The notes beneath the pieces were generated by a model. That model had not been told where the DNA came from and searched no databases. It saw only the letters and a program-made list of their open reading frames with translations. DNA of 64,000 nucleotides, from NCBI GenBank assembly GCA_030704615.1, contig CM060734.1, positions 55,012,042 to 55,076,041 on the forward strand, written 5' to 3'. A program made the position numbers and the translations under genes. Source of the stretch: Takakia lepidozioides. Its lineage: Eukaryota; Streptophyta; Takakiopsida; Takakiales; Takakiaceae. Positions 14,257-25,384 of the stretch are shown here, piece after piece; within the stretch, counting starts at the first letter, position 1; every line of letters begins with the position of its first letter.

Positions 14257-15765
14257 TGTTGTACTGAGGTTCGATTTTGCCCCCTTGTTCTTGTATGCCA
14301 GGACTAATTAGTTCCAATTTTGACCCATTAACCTTTGCAAGTCTTTTAAGTAGGAGCAGATAGCGTATGGCTTAGTAAATTTGATGAGCCTTTGTCATTC
14401 TTATAATGATCCAACCTTTATTGTAGTTGAGCAGGTAATTTGTTTCTTGGGATGACTGATTCACTTATAACTCCTTTGGGAGTTGAATCGTTTGTGACCT
14501 CAAATTTAGCAGGCTCAGTGGTAATGTTTTAGTCTATAAGAGCATGACAATGTCCTCATTTCTCATAGGAAACTAGTGAGGAAATTCCACGACTTCAGAC
14601 TTTGAAGTTCTACCTTTATCGATTTCTCTAGTTGCAGAGGATCTGTGAAGGCTGATGGGGATGCCCGAGTCACAAATACTCCAGGTTTCGGTTGCGGCTT
14701 GTTTCAGTCCACCCACAATGTATGAAAGATGGTTGGTTTGAATTGGGAATATACTTAATATTTGCCAGACAATCTCCCAAACAAGATGTGCTGGCCAAAA
14801 GATTGCATTCTGATGCAAGACTTGCTAGTACCACATTTTTCCCATTTTCTGCCGCAGGCATCACACTTCAAACGAAGTCTTTGAAAGCATGTTGCCCTAA
14901 CGCAGCCCACACTTTTGACTTTCAATCCATTTTATTAGAATTGTCTTGTTCCTTGGAGCAAAAGAAAACCTGCAGGGTTCCTAGTTCCTACCAACTTAGA
15001 AATGGACAATGCAGGTGGGCCAGATGGGCGGCTGCAGCAAGACCAACCTTACCTTCCCTGAAGGGGGCAGAACATCACTGCAAAGCTATTTGCCCCCGGC
15101 TGAGAACCTTCCCTTACAATGTTGGTTGGGATGTGGGCCCACCCAAAATGCGGACCCGACCTTGACATGGTGGGCATTCTCATGTGTCCCTCATGACCAC
15201 AACTACCAGGACAAAATAGTTCTGCTCTCAAATGGGCCCGAATCTTCAAGAGCATACTGTTATACAATTCTTGGTGCACAGATAGAATGCGATCGATCAT
15301 CACTCTTGATCACCCATCCCTGTGGAAACCTCCCCTGATCTCTCCTTCCTCACTCTTTGATCACCCATCCCTGTGGAAAGCTTCCCTGATCTTAGCTTCC
15401 CTGATCTTTCTTTCCTCACTCTTTGAGTGAGAGTGATTGTTCTGGGGATACTATTGTCCAATGAAAGAGTAATGAAAACTACATGCTGATATTTGTCAGA
15501 TGATTGAACTCATTATTACAGCTATCCTACAGTAAAATAATAACCCAAGTACTGATTAATGACATACATTTTTTTTTACTTTTTGGGTTGAGACTTCTTA
15601 CATATATATAGTCATTGGCCACAGGCACCCTGTCTTTCATTCCATTTCTAATTTTATCCTCATTAATAGTTTACTCGATAATAAAATAAGGAAGCAACCA
15701 ATAATTAGAGATCCCAAACACACGGAAAGCATAGGGTTCCCCACTGTCCAAGAGAATCCGAAGGG
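14257..15765. other. Intergenic region downstream of starch synthase
   Basis: No gene recognised. It begins with the presumed 3' UTR of the starch synthase gene. It contains a short direct repeat (15300-15400) and an AT-rich stretch around 15480-15680. The ORFs here show no domain pattern. Confidence 0.5.
15300..15400. repeat. Two direct repeats of ~50 bp
   Basis: A unit starting TCACTCTT(T)GATCACCCATC and continuing into a CCCTGATCT segment occurs twice in tandem, followed by degraded half units (CTTCCCTGATCTT) to about 15424. It resembles a small minisatellite. Confidence 0.6.
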
Positions 15766-15774
15766 TTGATGAGA

Positions 15775-16360
15775 CCGAGTCTATTATCCGCGGGGCAACG
15801 CCGGGCCAATGGGCAGCCGCCAAAACTCCGGGCAGGGCCCGCACGTGTGACGTCACAACGCACGCGGCCACGTGCGGCAGGGCCCAACCCTGCCGCTTTC
15901 TTTCGCCACCGCTGCCGCTTCTGTCGCCATCCATCGCCACCTTTCGCCATCCCCACGGATGCGTACGCCCAATTTCATCCATCCGCTGGCTAGCGTGGGG
16001 CGAAACTGGCGGAGAGGTATCGCCAAATTTGGCTGCGGGGCCGACATGCCCGGGCATAGGTGGGCTAGCCCTAGTTTGACCCGGCCGAGAGCGCCCACAC
16101 GTGGCGCGCGCCCGGGCCAGGAGAAGGTGGCACACGTCACGCTCCGCCACGCGTCCCGCCGGAACTCGCCAAGTTTTGTGGGACCGGCCTCGTGGAAAGC
16201 CCGCGACGACGGCCAAGCGTTGGCCGGTTGCGTGGCCTTCTCCTCCAACCCTCGCGCTCCCTCTTCTGCGTGTGCCTTGTTTAACTTAATCTTTGCCTCG
16301 CCACCATCTCCACCGAGGATCTTCGCATTGTTTAGTTTAGTAATCCAGAGCAATGACTGA
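15775..16360. promoter_or_regulatory. GC-rich island with G-box and CRE-like palindromes
   Basis: Base composition changes abruptly from AT-rich flanks to a GC- and CpG-rich block. It holds CACGTG at 15842-15847 abutting TGACGTCA at 15848-15855, then CACGTG again at 15869-15874 and 16098-16103. These are the core sites of plant bZIP and bHLH factors (G-box/ABRE and CRE/as-1 types). The block could be a promoter, but no gene start could be matched to it on either strand. Long ORFs exist on both strands, which GC-rich DNA gives by chance, and none has recognisable domains. Confidence 0.4.
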
Positions 16361-16483
16361 CGCATCATGTCGATGGTGCCAAGTTGCAATCGATCTTCAG
16401 CTACCGAGTTGCTTTCCATGCGCTTTCCATGCGCGGACATGGAGATGGAGAAGAAATTTCCGCGGCCATGCTGTAACTTGAAG

Positions 16484-16530
16484 CGAGAGAGAGAGAGAGA
16501 GAGAGAGTGTGTGTGTGTTGTGTCTGTGTT
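16484..16530. repeat. GA/GT microsatellite
   Basis: A run of GA dinucleotides passes directly into a run of GT dinucleotides, a simple compound microsatellite. Confidence 0.85.
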
Positions 16531-17872
16531 GTGCATGTCCCACGGTTGGTGGCTTGGCAACAAAGTAAAGAAGGGATGGTGAGGTTGCTGATGTGGGATG
16601 ACGATAGGTTGTTAATGTCGTCCACCACCGAGGGAAGACCCGAAAACCAAGATACCCTCCCTTGTTCTTTGGTCAGGAATCTTGGTAAATTTAGACAGGA
16701 AGCTTAACTTGCACTAAAAAAACGCAAAATCCCCTGGGGATTTTTAGGTTATCCCCTTCAAGCTGCCAGGATTCCGACTCCTGACAAATAGTGGAGAACA
16801 AACTGAGGTTAATAACATTCTTTGAGGATAGGAAAGGTAGGGATGTACGTGGGCGAAGGGACAGGTCAGAGAAGGAGGAAAGGGGGGGGGGGTAGGGCAA
16901 GGGTGTGGTCAAAGCCACCACACCTCCCCTCCCTTTCTATATTCAATTCATGCTTCCATTGCCTTTTCTTAGAAGCCTACGTACACAGTACATTCTCCTT
17001 GTTTTGACCACCAGCAAAACACAACAGGACTTGCATCCCATGGAGTGGGGATCAATGGGAAGAATATGTGTCATCCCGGTGATATCTCCGCAAGACGAAC
17101 ACGACTGACGTTGAAAATATCGTAAATGAGGCCAACATCCCTCACAAAGTGCGAACAAAATGGACGTTATCTCTTGTGATGTAACAACAACAACAAACAC
17201 ACTATTGTCTCATCGAGCATGCGCCAATGTGCCCGCATTTGCGGACCGCGTATTGCGACGCAAAGTAGGTGTATATGGGTGACCTAGAGGGTAGAGGGTA
17301 GAGAGGTACTAACCGGGGGCTTTGTTATTGTGTTGTTATTGTAATTGCATTGTTGTTAACGTGGGGGGTCGAGAGGAGCAAATGAAACTTTTCATTCTCG
17401 TGAGGCAAGAGCGGCTGTGCCGTCTGTGGTGGCTATGACGTATGCATTGGGCCATCGTGCCCGCTGGATATGAAGCGTTCCCGAGCCAGTTGTGGGGTTT
17501 CTTCTTCGTTGCGGAGTACGACATTGCAGGCCGCAGCTAACAGCAATCCTGTCAGAAGGAACTGAGGCTCTGACATGTAAGTCTGGACATGGTCCAAGAA
17601 AACTAAGTACTATGTGCTGATGATTCCGACGCTGCTGCGCTAGCGTCCCATTCTACGCAGATGTGGCACATTTGCGCTGGGGCACGGTCTAGAGAAAGAG
17701 AGAAAGTTGAAAGAAGCTTCGTTATGAGTAGAGAAATATGCCTGTGCAGGATAATGTCACTCTGCTGATTCCCAGACTGCTGCTCTAGCCCCCAATTCGG
17801 CACGGATGTATAACATTTTGCTGTGATTGAGCGGGGCCATAGAGAGAAACAGAGCAATTTCGTAACTTTTGA

Positions 17873-17916
17873 GTGAGAGAGAGAGGGAGAGAGAGAGAGG
17901 AGAGAGAGAGAGAGAG
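17873..17916. repeat. Interrupted GA microsatellite
   Basis: A run of GA dinucleotides with GG interruptions. A shorter similar tract is seen near 21370-21392. Confidence 0.85.
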
Positions 17917-20390
17917 CTTGATTGCATGGAGGGACTTGCACTACAAGACTCAGGCAAGCGGAAGCTGGCAAAGCTCTCATCTTGTTGTAATTCTTGCACG
18001 CAGATCTCGCAATGTGCTTAGAACGACCCTGGCAGGATTTCGTCTCAGATCGTTCAGAATGACGGGAGAACAGAGTTGATAAGGTGAGGCTATGTTCATT
18101 TAGGACGTAAAAGAGTTTGGCAACAGGCTTGTGACGTAGCAGAATGCTGTTTCTAACTGAATTGTGCATCTCTGGACAATTGCTCAGATTAATGACGATT
18201 GCACTCGTCGCATTTTGCGGCGTACAAAGTAGCAAATGCGTTTCTACACAGAATTATGTAAACTTCCTTTTTGGCAGGGCATAAAAGTAGGTTGGTAGAC
18301 ACCTTAAGGTTCAAATGGTGAGAATAGCATTGTGTATGCAAGGGTGTGGTTGAAGCTTATTGGTGAACAGCGCCTGCGGCATAGCCGAGAGATGGAGAGT
18401 TAAGTTTTGTGGAAAGCCTACCGTGACATACGTGTCCAGAACAGATGAAACAATTAGAGATGGAGGCAATTGTCATTGAAGCTGTCACATGTGTCATGAT
18501 GTTTGCTTTGAACATGTGCACAGGTGAATCAGTGCTCAAGCAAAGAATGACCCTGGCAGGAATCCTTCACAAATCCTTCACGGTGGGACAAGAGGTTCTA
18601 TTCACTAGGATGTGACAGAGTTTGACATCAAGGCGGCGTTGCGATTGAAGCTTTAAATATGCTGTTTTGTGAACTCACTTGCACCCGATGTACACTCAAA
18701 GCCGAGAATCCATCAGGTATCATTTGATGATGATTCAACGAGGATTCAACACCTACCTCCTACTTCCACAGTGCCCTAACACGGTATTGTTAGTCTCTGG
18801 TTGAGTGCCTCTCATTTCCCTTCACCGAGGTCGGGTGAAGTGGGCACAGTCATCACATAGCCGCTTCACATCTGGACTGAAGTCGAAATGTGGAGACGAA
18901 TTATGGCATTTCAACTTCATTCTGGAGGTGAACGTTCGTTCTAAATGTGCATAAAAGAGTCACGCGGGATGAAGGATGCCGGGCAACTAAGACTAATTAG
19001 GCTAACGCAGCGAAGAACAAAGTGGGGTCCTCATGGTCCTCCTCTCTAGAATCGAGCAAAAGTGATAATTCCGTGTGGTGAGGCGCTTGTGTGGCTGCAT
19101 TGAATCTTTTTATATATATAGTACTTCGTGGGATTCATCCTGACACAACACAAGCCGCCCTCACAGTTCATAGTTTACAGACAGTTCACTAGATACTTGA
19201 ATTATACTAGGTCTAATGTCCAGAGTCCGTGAGCAGTTGATATATTAATAGATACTATTATGCCGCGCAGCATTGCGGCAGGAATCTACTTGTAGACAAG
19301 ATATCGTGAGGGTCAACATTATGATGCCATGGCTCTTGGCACTTCAAATCTTGAAGTAGAGTCTAGAAAAGCTCTTGAGATTCCTACTTCCAGTGGATTG
19401 CAGTTGTACAATGTGTTGATTTGAATTGGAGAATTAGTCAATTGGATTATGCAATTATGTAACTCACATTGTGCTATTCAATGTCGTCATGACCGGTTTT
19501 CAGCAATGACGACTCAAGGACGTTGTAAGCTCTCAGTTCAGCGGAAGAGCGCCGTGCGTGATCTACCTTAGCAAGTCCCGTGGAGCTACAAGGAAGAATC
19601 GAGGCTCTACGTGTACGCACATCTACTTTCTTACATATTGAAGAGCTGGCGATCAAGTCAGTGCAGCCACAGTCCTCTGGTCTCGCGAAGACTAGAAAGA
19701 CAAAGAAAATGGTAAGAATCTCGCGCCACACTGGGCCTTTACGGCGAATGTGACCACTGTGCACAATTTGCGTCAATGCAGGCTCACAGATTATGAGAAT
19801 TGAGCGGCTTGTGATGAAACCTAAGACTTCATTGTCCACAGTTTCAACTTAGCCGCATCAGACCTGTAGTGCTATCAAGTTGAACTGGTAAACCAGAATT
19901 TTTCAAGTCAAGGCCAGTAGATGTATTCATGATCCACCATCGATAGTCCAGCAGAGTAGTGCTTGGATGTTGAAAATTTCCCTTACCACATAATTAGCTC
20001 TGGGACATGGGAATTTGGTACCATGATTTCACATATGGAGCAGGTAAACACCTTGAAAAGTTCACAGAGACATCTACAGTCTCGGATAAAGCTTGCAACT
20101 TGGACCCACGGTAGGTGAACATTCGGAAGCTTGAGAGAATGGAGCAGCGCTAGAGTTTAAACAACGGCCTGAGTGGTCTAAGAAACTCTGCGAAATTGTT
20201 GAAGTGTGCATGTGCAATTCTATTGGCGTGCCTGCAATGGAGTGCTCGGTGGACAGCTATTATGTGCAGGACAAACTTCCAGTATTAAAAATCTACCAGT
20301 TGATCATTTTTGGTCAGGACTGGTAAGAGGTGGATGATGTCTGAAAGATGTGCATCTCTGTCTGAATGGTGTATACAGGGAGGGCCAGTA

Positions 20391-20585
20391 ATGACTCATC
20401 GTGTTGGCCTAGATGCGGCCTGGCCATTGTGGTTAAAGCCGTTGCTAGAGACAAGCTTTTTCTCCACATGTCCAGTTCATGGGGTGTCGAACAAAAGTGA
20501 GTGCAACCTGTTCTGTCTGGATTGCATGGGAGAGGGAATTTGCTCCTTTTGCCTTGTCGACCACAAGGATCATCACGTTGTTCAG
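20391..20585 (+). CDS. PLATZ-family zinc-binding protein, N-terminal exon (partial gene)
   Basis: The exon encodes the start of a PLATZ (plant AT-rich sequence and zinc-binding) domain. It reads WLKPLLETSFFSTCPVHG, then KSECNLFCLDCMGEGICSFC and LVDHKDHHVVQ, with the Cys and His ligands in the usual order. A donor follows at 20586 (CAG/gtgaga). PLATZ proteins are plant nuclear DNA-binding repressors of AT-rich promoters. The start given is the ATG just upstream of the domain; an earlier start or upstream exon is possible. The next exon, which should begin near the conserved RRSSYHDVV-type segment, is not present before the assembly gap at 20693, so the gene is incomplete here. A lone captured exon cannot be excluded. 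Confidence 0.8.
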
Positions 20586-20692
20586 GTGAGATATCACTGG
20601 TACCTCTCAAAGCTGGTAGCTGGTGGACGGACATGCATTTTGTTAGTACTTCTTAGTGGCAGATGACGGCCACTACCAACCTGCATGCCGCG

Positions 20693-21192
20693 NNNNNNNN
20701 NNNNNNNNNNNNNNNNNNNNNNNNNNNNNNNNNNNNNNNNNNNNNNNNNNNNNNNNNNNNNNNNNNNNNNNNNNNNNNNNNNNNNNNNNNNNNNNNNNNN
20801 NNNNNNNNNNNNNNNNNNNNNNNNNNNNNNNNNNNNNNNNNNNNNNNNNNNNNNNNNNNNNNNNNNNNNNNNNNNNNNNNNNNNNNNNNNNNNNNNNNNN
20901 NNNNNNNNNNNNNNNNNNNNNNNNNNNNNNNNNNNNNNNNNNNNNNNNNNNNNNNNNNNNNNNNNNNNNNNNNNNNNNNNNNNNNNNNNNNNNNNNNNNN
21001 NNNNNNNNNNNNNNNNNNNNNNNNNNNNNNNNNNNNNNNNNNNNNNNNNNNNNNNNNNNNNNNNNNNNNNNNNNNNNNNNNNNNNNNNNNNNNNNNNNNN
21101 NNNNNNNNNNNNNNNNNNNNNNNNNNNNNNNNNNNNNNNNNNNNNNNNNNNNNNNNNNNNNNNNNNNNNNNNNNNNNNNNNNNNNNNNNNNN
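20693..21192. other. Assembly gap, 500 N
   Basis: Exactly 500 undetermined bases, the usual size for a scaffold join of unknown length. Reading frames drawn across it have no meaning. The remaining PLATZ exons could lie in it, or the two sides may not be adjacent at all. Confidence 0.99.
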
Positions 21193-21309
21193 CGTCCTTT
21201 GGTGAGAGAACCCCGGACACTGTATCAGAAAATGAATATTGTCTTCAGATTGCCCACACAACGGGCAATTGCACTCTCCCTTTCCTCTCTGCTTCTGTTT
21301 GCTGTTCAA
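21193..21309 (-). pseudogene. LINE reverse-transcriptase zinc-finger remnant
   Basis: On the minus strand the sequence directly beside the gap encodes a CPLCGQSEDNIHFLIQCP segment. This is a C-x2-C...H...C pattern of the zf-RVT domain found at the C-terminus of non-LTR retrotransposon polymerases. Only about 39 codons remain outside the gap. It is probably the edge of a LINE copy lying mostly in the unsequenced part. Confidence 0.55.
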
Positions 21310-22468
21310 AGGTAGGCTTCCTGCCCTGAGTTTAAATTTCAGTCTAGTGCCGAGGGAGAGAAATGGGGGGAGAGAAAGAGAGAGAGAGAGTTGTTGGGAC
21401 TTGCAGCATCCTAAGTTTCCGGATTCAACATAAATTAGTGTAGATACATAGAGAACACGATATTAATCTTATTTGTGATTTGGAGTTGCAAGGATTTTGT
21501 GCAACAAATCTTGTGGTTTTCATTTTTATCCGACATGGTCACGAGAAGCTTGAATCTAGCATTTTGTGGTTCACATTTTTTCTTACCAAGATATGAACAT
21601 TACTAAATCCTGTTAATGACCTAGTCCATGATCCAGCTGAGTACTGCTGAATGTACCCTTCTGCATGGCCCACAAAAAGTACTTCGAGAATCTTTATGCC
21701 ATACAGCAACAACTCGCGGGCTGGTCAAGTAGAGTTGACACTGCACGTTACAGAAATTCAATGTGATAGCACGGCACTGAGTCAGTGGGATTTTGAAGTT
21801 GCAGAAGGCAAACATATTTTATGACCAACTTTGCCCTGCTCGTCGACCCCAAAAACCGTGACCTTCCATGGGTCTGGTTCTGAGTGATAATGGACGCTGC
21901 AGGAGGGCCCGCTGTGAATAACAAGCCCTCTTCAGCTCGGCTGTCCAACCCAAGAACACGTCGATGCCCACAAAGGATATTGTAAAGCATCCTAAGAAAC
22001 AGTCCCTTCTCCTCCCTCAAAAAAACTTTTCACATACACTTGTGTACAGTCTGACTGCGGACAAGAAAAGAGACCCTCGAAAGCAAACAAGAGACTTATG
22101 ACATTTACTGAGTCAGCAAGCCCTACAGTCAGTTGCATCTTGTGGTCCTTTTCGGTAATATAGTTGCCAAAATCACTCAACTTTTGTGATTGAGTTCATG
22201 CCAGTGCGTACCTTTCCCTATCTAATGTTGTTGTAGGCCAGGGAAGAAACGCCGTTTCTTGGCATGCAAGTGACGCCCAGCTTCTCTTGACCCTACATGG
22301 TGCTCAAACCGCAGCTGCCACAAAAGCAGATACTTATTTTGGAAAGAGCAATATGGTGATGATTTTATGATTCAGAGGACGACAATCTTGAACGGGATAG
22401 CAAACAAACAAGTCATATCCTTCAAGAGTTGGAAGGTAAGTGATCTACCTTTGATCTGATTCAGCCTC
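21310..22468. other. Non-coding stretch between the gap and the receptor kinase
   Basis: No gene recognised. A short GA microsatellite occurs near 21370-21392. The last part would be the 3' UTR of the minus-strand receptor kinase. Confidence 0.5.
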
Positions 22469-25342
22469 TTATTCTGAGCTTGGCTTGTTACTATGGGTAC
22501 TGCTAGTAGTGAGCATGTCATCAAGAAATTTGGGTTGCGGCACTGGGTGCTCGATAGCGACGTGGCCTTCCAGCATATTCACAACCATCGTCATTGTAGG
22601 CCTTTGCTCAGGCTTGTCATTGATGCACCAAAAGGCCACTAGCAACGCCCTTTCGACCTCCTTGGCGTCCACGATTCCGCTCAACAATGGATCCACGACC
22701 TCGAGGAATGCTCCAGTTTTAATCTTGGCAAAAGTCCACAAAGGGTAGTACTAGTCGGACTGCATGTCGGTCTCATGCTCGTCTTTCCAAGTGATTTTTA
22801 GGTTGCGTCGGCCGCTGACAATCTCGAGCAGCACCATACCGTAGCTGTAGACGTCAATTTTGGCGGTGAGCATGTGGTCGGAAGTCAACTCCGGAGCCAA
22901 GTAGCCGAAGGTGTCACGAATGTGTGTTGTCGTTGTGCGCGTCTGCTCTTGATTCAGGATCAGTGAAAGCCCAAAGTCTGCAACTTTGGCGGACATCGTG
23001 GAGTCAAGAGGATGTTCTCCGGCTTGACATCGCAGTGGATAATGCGCTGGTCTCGCACGTCCTCGTGCAGGTACACCAGGCCCCGCGCTGTTTGGATGGC
23101 AATCTTGAAGCAGGACCTCCACTACAGGATAGGCGCATCTGACCTCTGGTCCCCACGGAAGAGAGTTTTGTCGAGGGAGCTGTTCTCCACGTACTCGTAC
23201 ACTAGCAACTTGTGATCAGCTGTCGAGCAGAAGCCGTGGAGTTGCACCAAATTGACGTGATGAATGCGTCCAATCGGGTCGACCTAGTTAACAAATCCTT
23301 TCTCTCCAACACCCAACTTCTCCAACTTCTTTAGTCGTTTCACGGCCACCACGGCCTGCTTTCCGATCTCTCCCTTGAACATGGACCCATAGCCCCCTTT
23401 CCCGATCTCCTCCGCAAAGTCTCGGGTTGCCAGTCAAATCTCATCATACTTGAAATTTACAGTCGTGCCTCTTGACGCAATCCATTTCTTCTCCAACCTT
23501 TTCATTTGAAGGCTTCTTAATTTTCGAACAACGGTAAAACACCCTAACATGCACAATGTCACGCTGAGGAAGAGAATCGTTGTGCCCAGTAAGATCAGTG
23601 CTATCAGTAGTTTCTGTTCAAGAGAGAGACTCCGACGGGTCTGGCCGGCGATTTTGATGTAGGACGTCAGTGCGGAGTTAGTGGTGACATTACCGTTGGT
23701 TATACCCCAAATCTTGAGCCAACAGTGGTAAGTCCCGTCTGTCTTTTGCTCAGTTACGCAAACCTCACAAGAACATAAATTCAAGCATTTCCATGCAAAA
23801 AATCGTACTTACATTCTCTAAAGGTAAAGCCTGTACTAGAGCTGGTCGCATAAAGCAATCTCCACCACGATAGTCGACGTAGTCCATCACAATCATTTGC
23901 AGATTGTTGTCGACAGTAGTGTTCTCGCTGCAGAGCGTGCTAATGGCCTTGATACGTCTGCACCCTTGAGATGGATCATTAGCATCGATAAACTGAAATC
24001 CCTCAGGACAGAAGCATTGATTAGAGCGGCAATATCCGTAGCGACCACAAGCACCAAACACAACACAGATGTCTGGAAGAGCTTGCCATTCTACACTCCA
24101 CTCTTCTGAACTCCCACCAACCATAGATTCGTAAAATGCCATCAGAGTCAAACGTTACTCGGCGCAAACGACCTGTCCATCCATTGTCATTGCTAGTTCC
24201 AATCACACTCGAGCTATTTTCCGACGCATTGTTTGCTAGAAACTGACCCTCTGTTGTCAAAACAGCGTATGAGGAGCCTGGCGTAGCGGAATCCCAGTAA
24301 GAGGGAGTTAATGGTTCAGCCCAGTCAAGGGGAGACTGCCAGTAAGCGGTAAGGCTTCCGTCGGCGGACCAATTAAGTGAATAGCTGGTTTGTGTCCAGC
24401 TATCACGTTTCATGCGACCATGGCCATCGTATTGGTAAAATGTTGGCCCGGCAAGAGAGTGTCAGTGGGGTTGTCAAAGCTTTGCCAAACTGGGACCTGG
24501 TTGAGTCCGTTGAGGAGGACAAGGTTTCCCGTATCAAGCATGGCGGCCATGCTCACATTCGCCTGCACAGTGCACAGTGCAGAGTTTCATGATCATTGCC
24601 TAATTTATACTCCAAATGCTTGAAAAACTAGAGGATAGCATGTAGCTCTACTGTCAACACCTTGAAATCTGTAATTCCTATGAGAGCCCGATGGTCCAGG
24701 CTAGAATCACATACTCTCCCCGTATGATTCCAATCGCAATTAAGAATTATCATGTCCAGTGGATACAATTATTTTGCGTCAACAACCTATCTCAAGACTC
24801 GTTTACAAGTGTAGCAAATCTGATGTCGTTCATGAGACAACCTGACCATGCAATTCACGTGTCAGCATCTAATGGGTATTTACACATTCGATCGTGCATG
24901 CATTTTGACTTACATCTGTTGTGTTTGAAGTCCACAGAGGTTGCGCAGACAAGTCGCCATCGTAGTACACCTCAAGATCTCCTCGAGCAGTCAACCACAT
25001 GGTGGCGTTACTGCTCAAGTTCATGGATCTGTCTGCCATCCACACCACTGTTTTCTCAGGAGATCTCTGAGCATACCATACAGCAAGCGTGAAAACTGGG
25101 GACGTCACATTCGGTTGCTTCCAAAATCCCAGCTCAAAAACTCCACCAGGTGATAATAAGTTCTGATTATTTCCGTTTGCAAGCAGTGTGGAGTTCAACG
25201 TCATGTTGCTCGGTGACAACTTACATGTTGTGCCGCGGATCATGCACACTGTTATAAAGAGCACCAACTGGAGCTGAGAATGACGATTCCTGGATTTTAA
25301 TACACTTCTAAATATCCGCACTGCAGGGCACTCTGAATCCAT
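22469..25342 (-). pseudogene. G-type lectin S-receptor-like serine/threonine kinase, probably pseudogenised
   Basis: Domains in order on the minus strand: ATG at 25342 and a hydrophobic signal segment; B-lectin domain (LSPGGVFELGFW, then after an intron VWQSFDNPTDTLLPGQ); S-domain; EGF-like CVVFGACGRYGYC..CFCPEGF; a PAN-like end (DGTYHCWLK); one transmembrane helix near 23590-23530; and a kinase domain with a GKGGYGSMFKG loop, VAVKRL, HCDVKPEN, DFGLS and APEL. An intron donor is clear at 24913. The family consists of plasma-membrane receptors. Damage includes a frameshift near 24445, another between HCDVKPENIL and the DFG segment, and three in-frame TAG codons in the kinase at 23284-23286, 23122-23124 and 22751-22753. 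At least the first replaces a strongly conserved Glu (GFVN[E]VD). Catalytic residues themselves remain. It could be a decaying gene or an error-rich assembly. Confidence 0.85.
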
Positions 25343-25384
25343 TGTCGTCGACAGTATCATACAGCAATTAATAGGGCGCTGCAA

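Larger units (their letters stand above)
16361..20309. other. Non-coding stretch with microsatellites and a TATA-like site
   Basis: No gene recognised over about 4 kb. It contains GA and GT microsatellites (16484-16530, 17873-17916), a G-run near 16875 and a TATATATATA motif at 19111-19120. That motif lies about 1.3 kb upstream of the PLATZ exon and could belong to its promoter, but no transcript evidence is visible. Confidence 0.45.

Noticed and set aside
15853-16563. Long overlapping ORFs on both strands of the GC-rich island
   Set aside because: GC-rich DNA has few stops. The translations are low in structure, have no motif, and compete with each other on opposite strands.
17280-17310. 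GTAGAGGGTAGAGGG-like run considered as a telomere-type repeat
   Set aside because: Only two to three units are present, and they do not match the plant TTTAGGG repeat.
20594-21329. Long open frames crossing the N run
   Set aside because: They exist only because undetermined bases cannot make stop codons.
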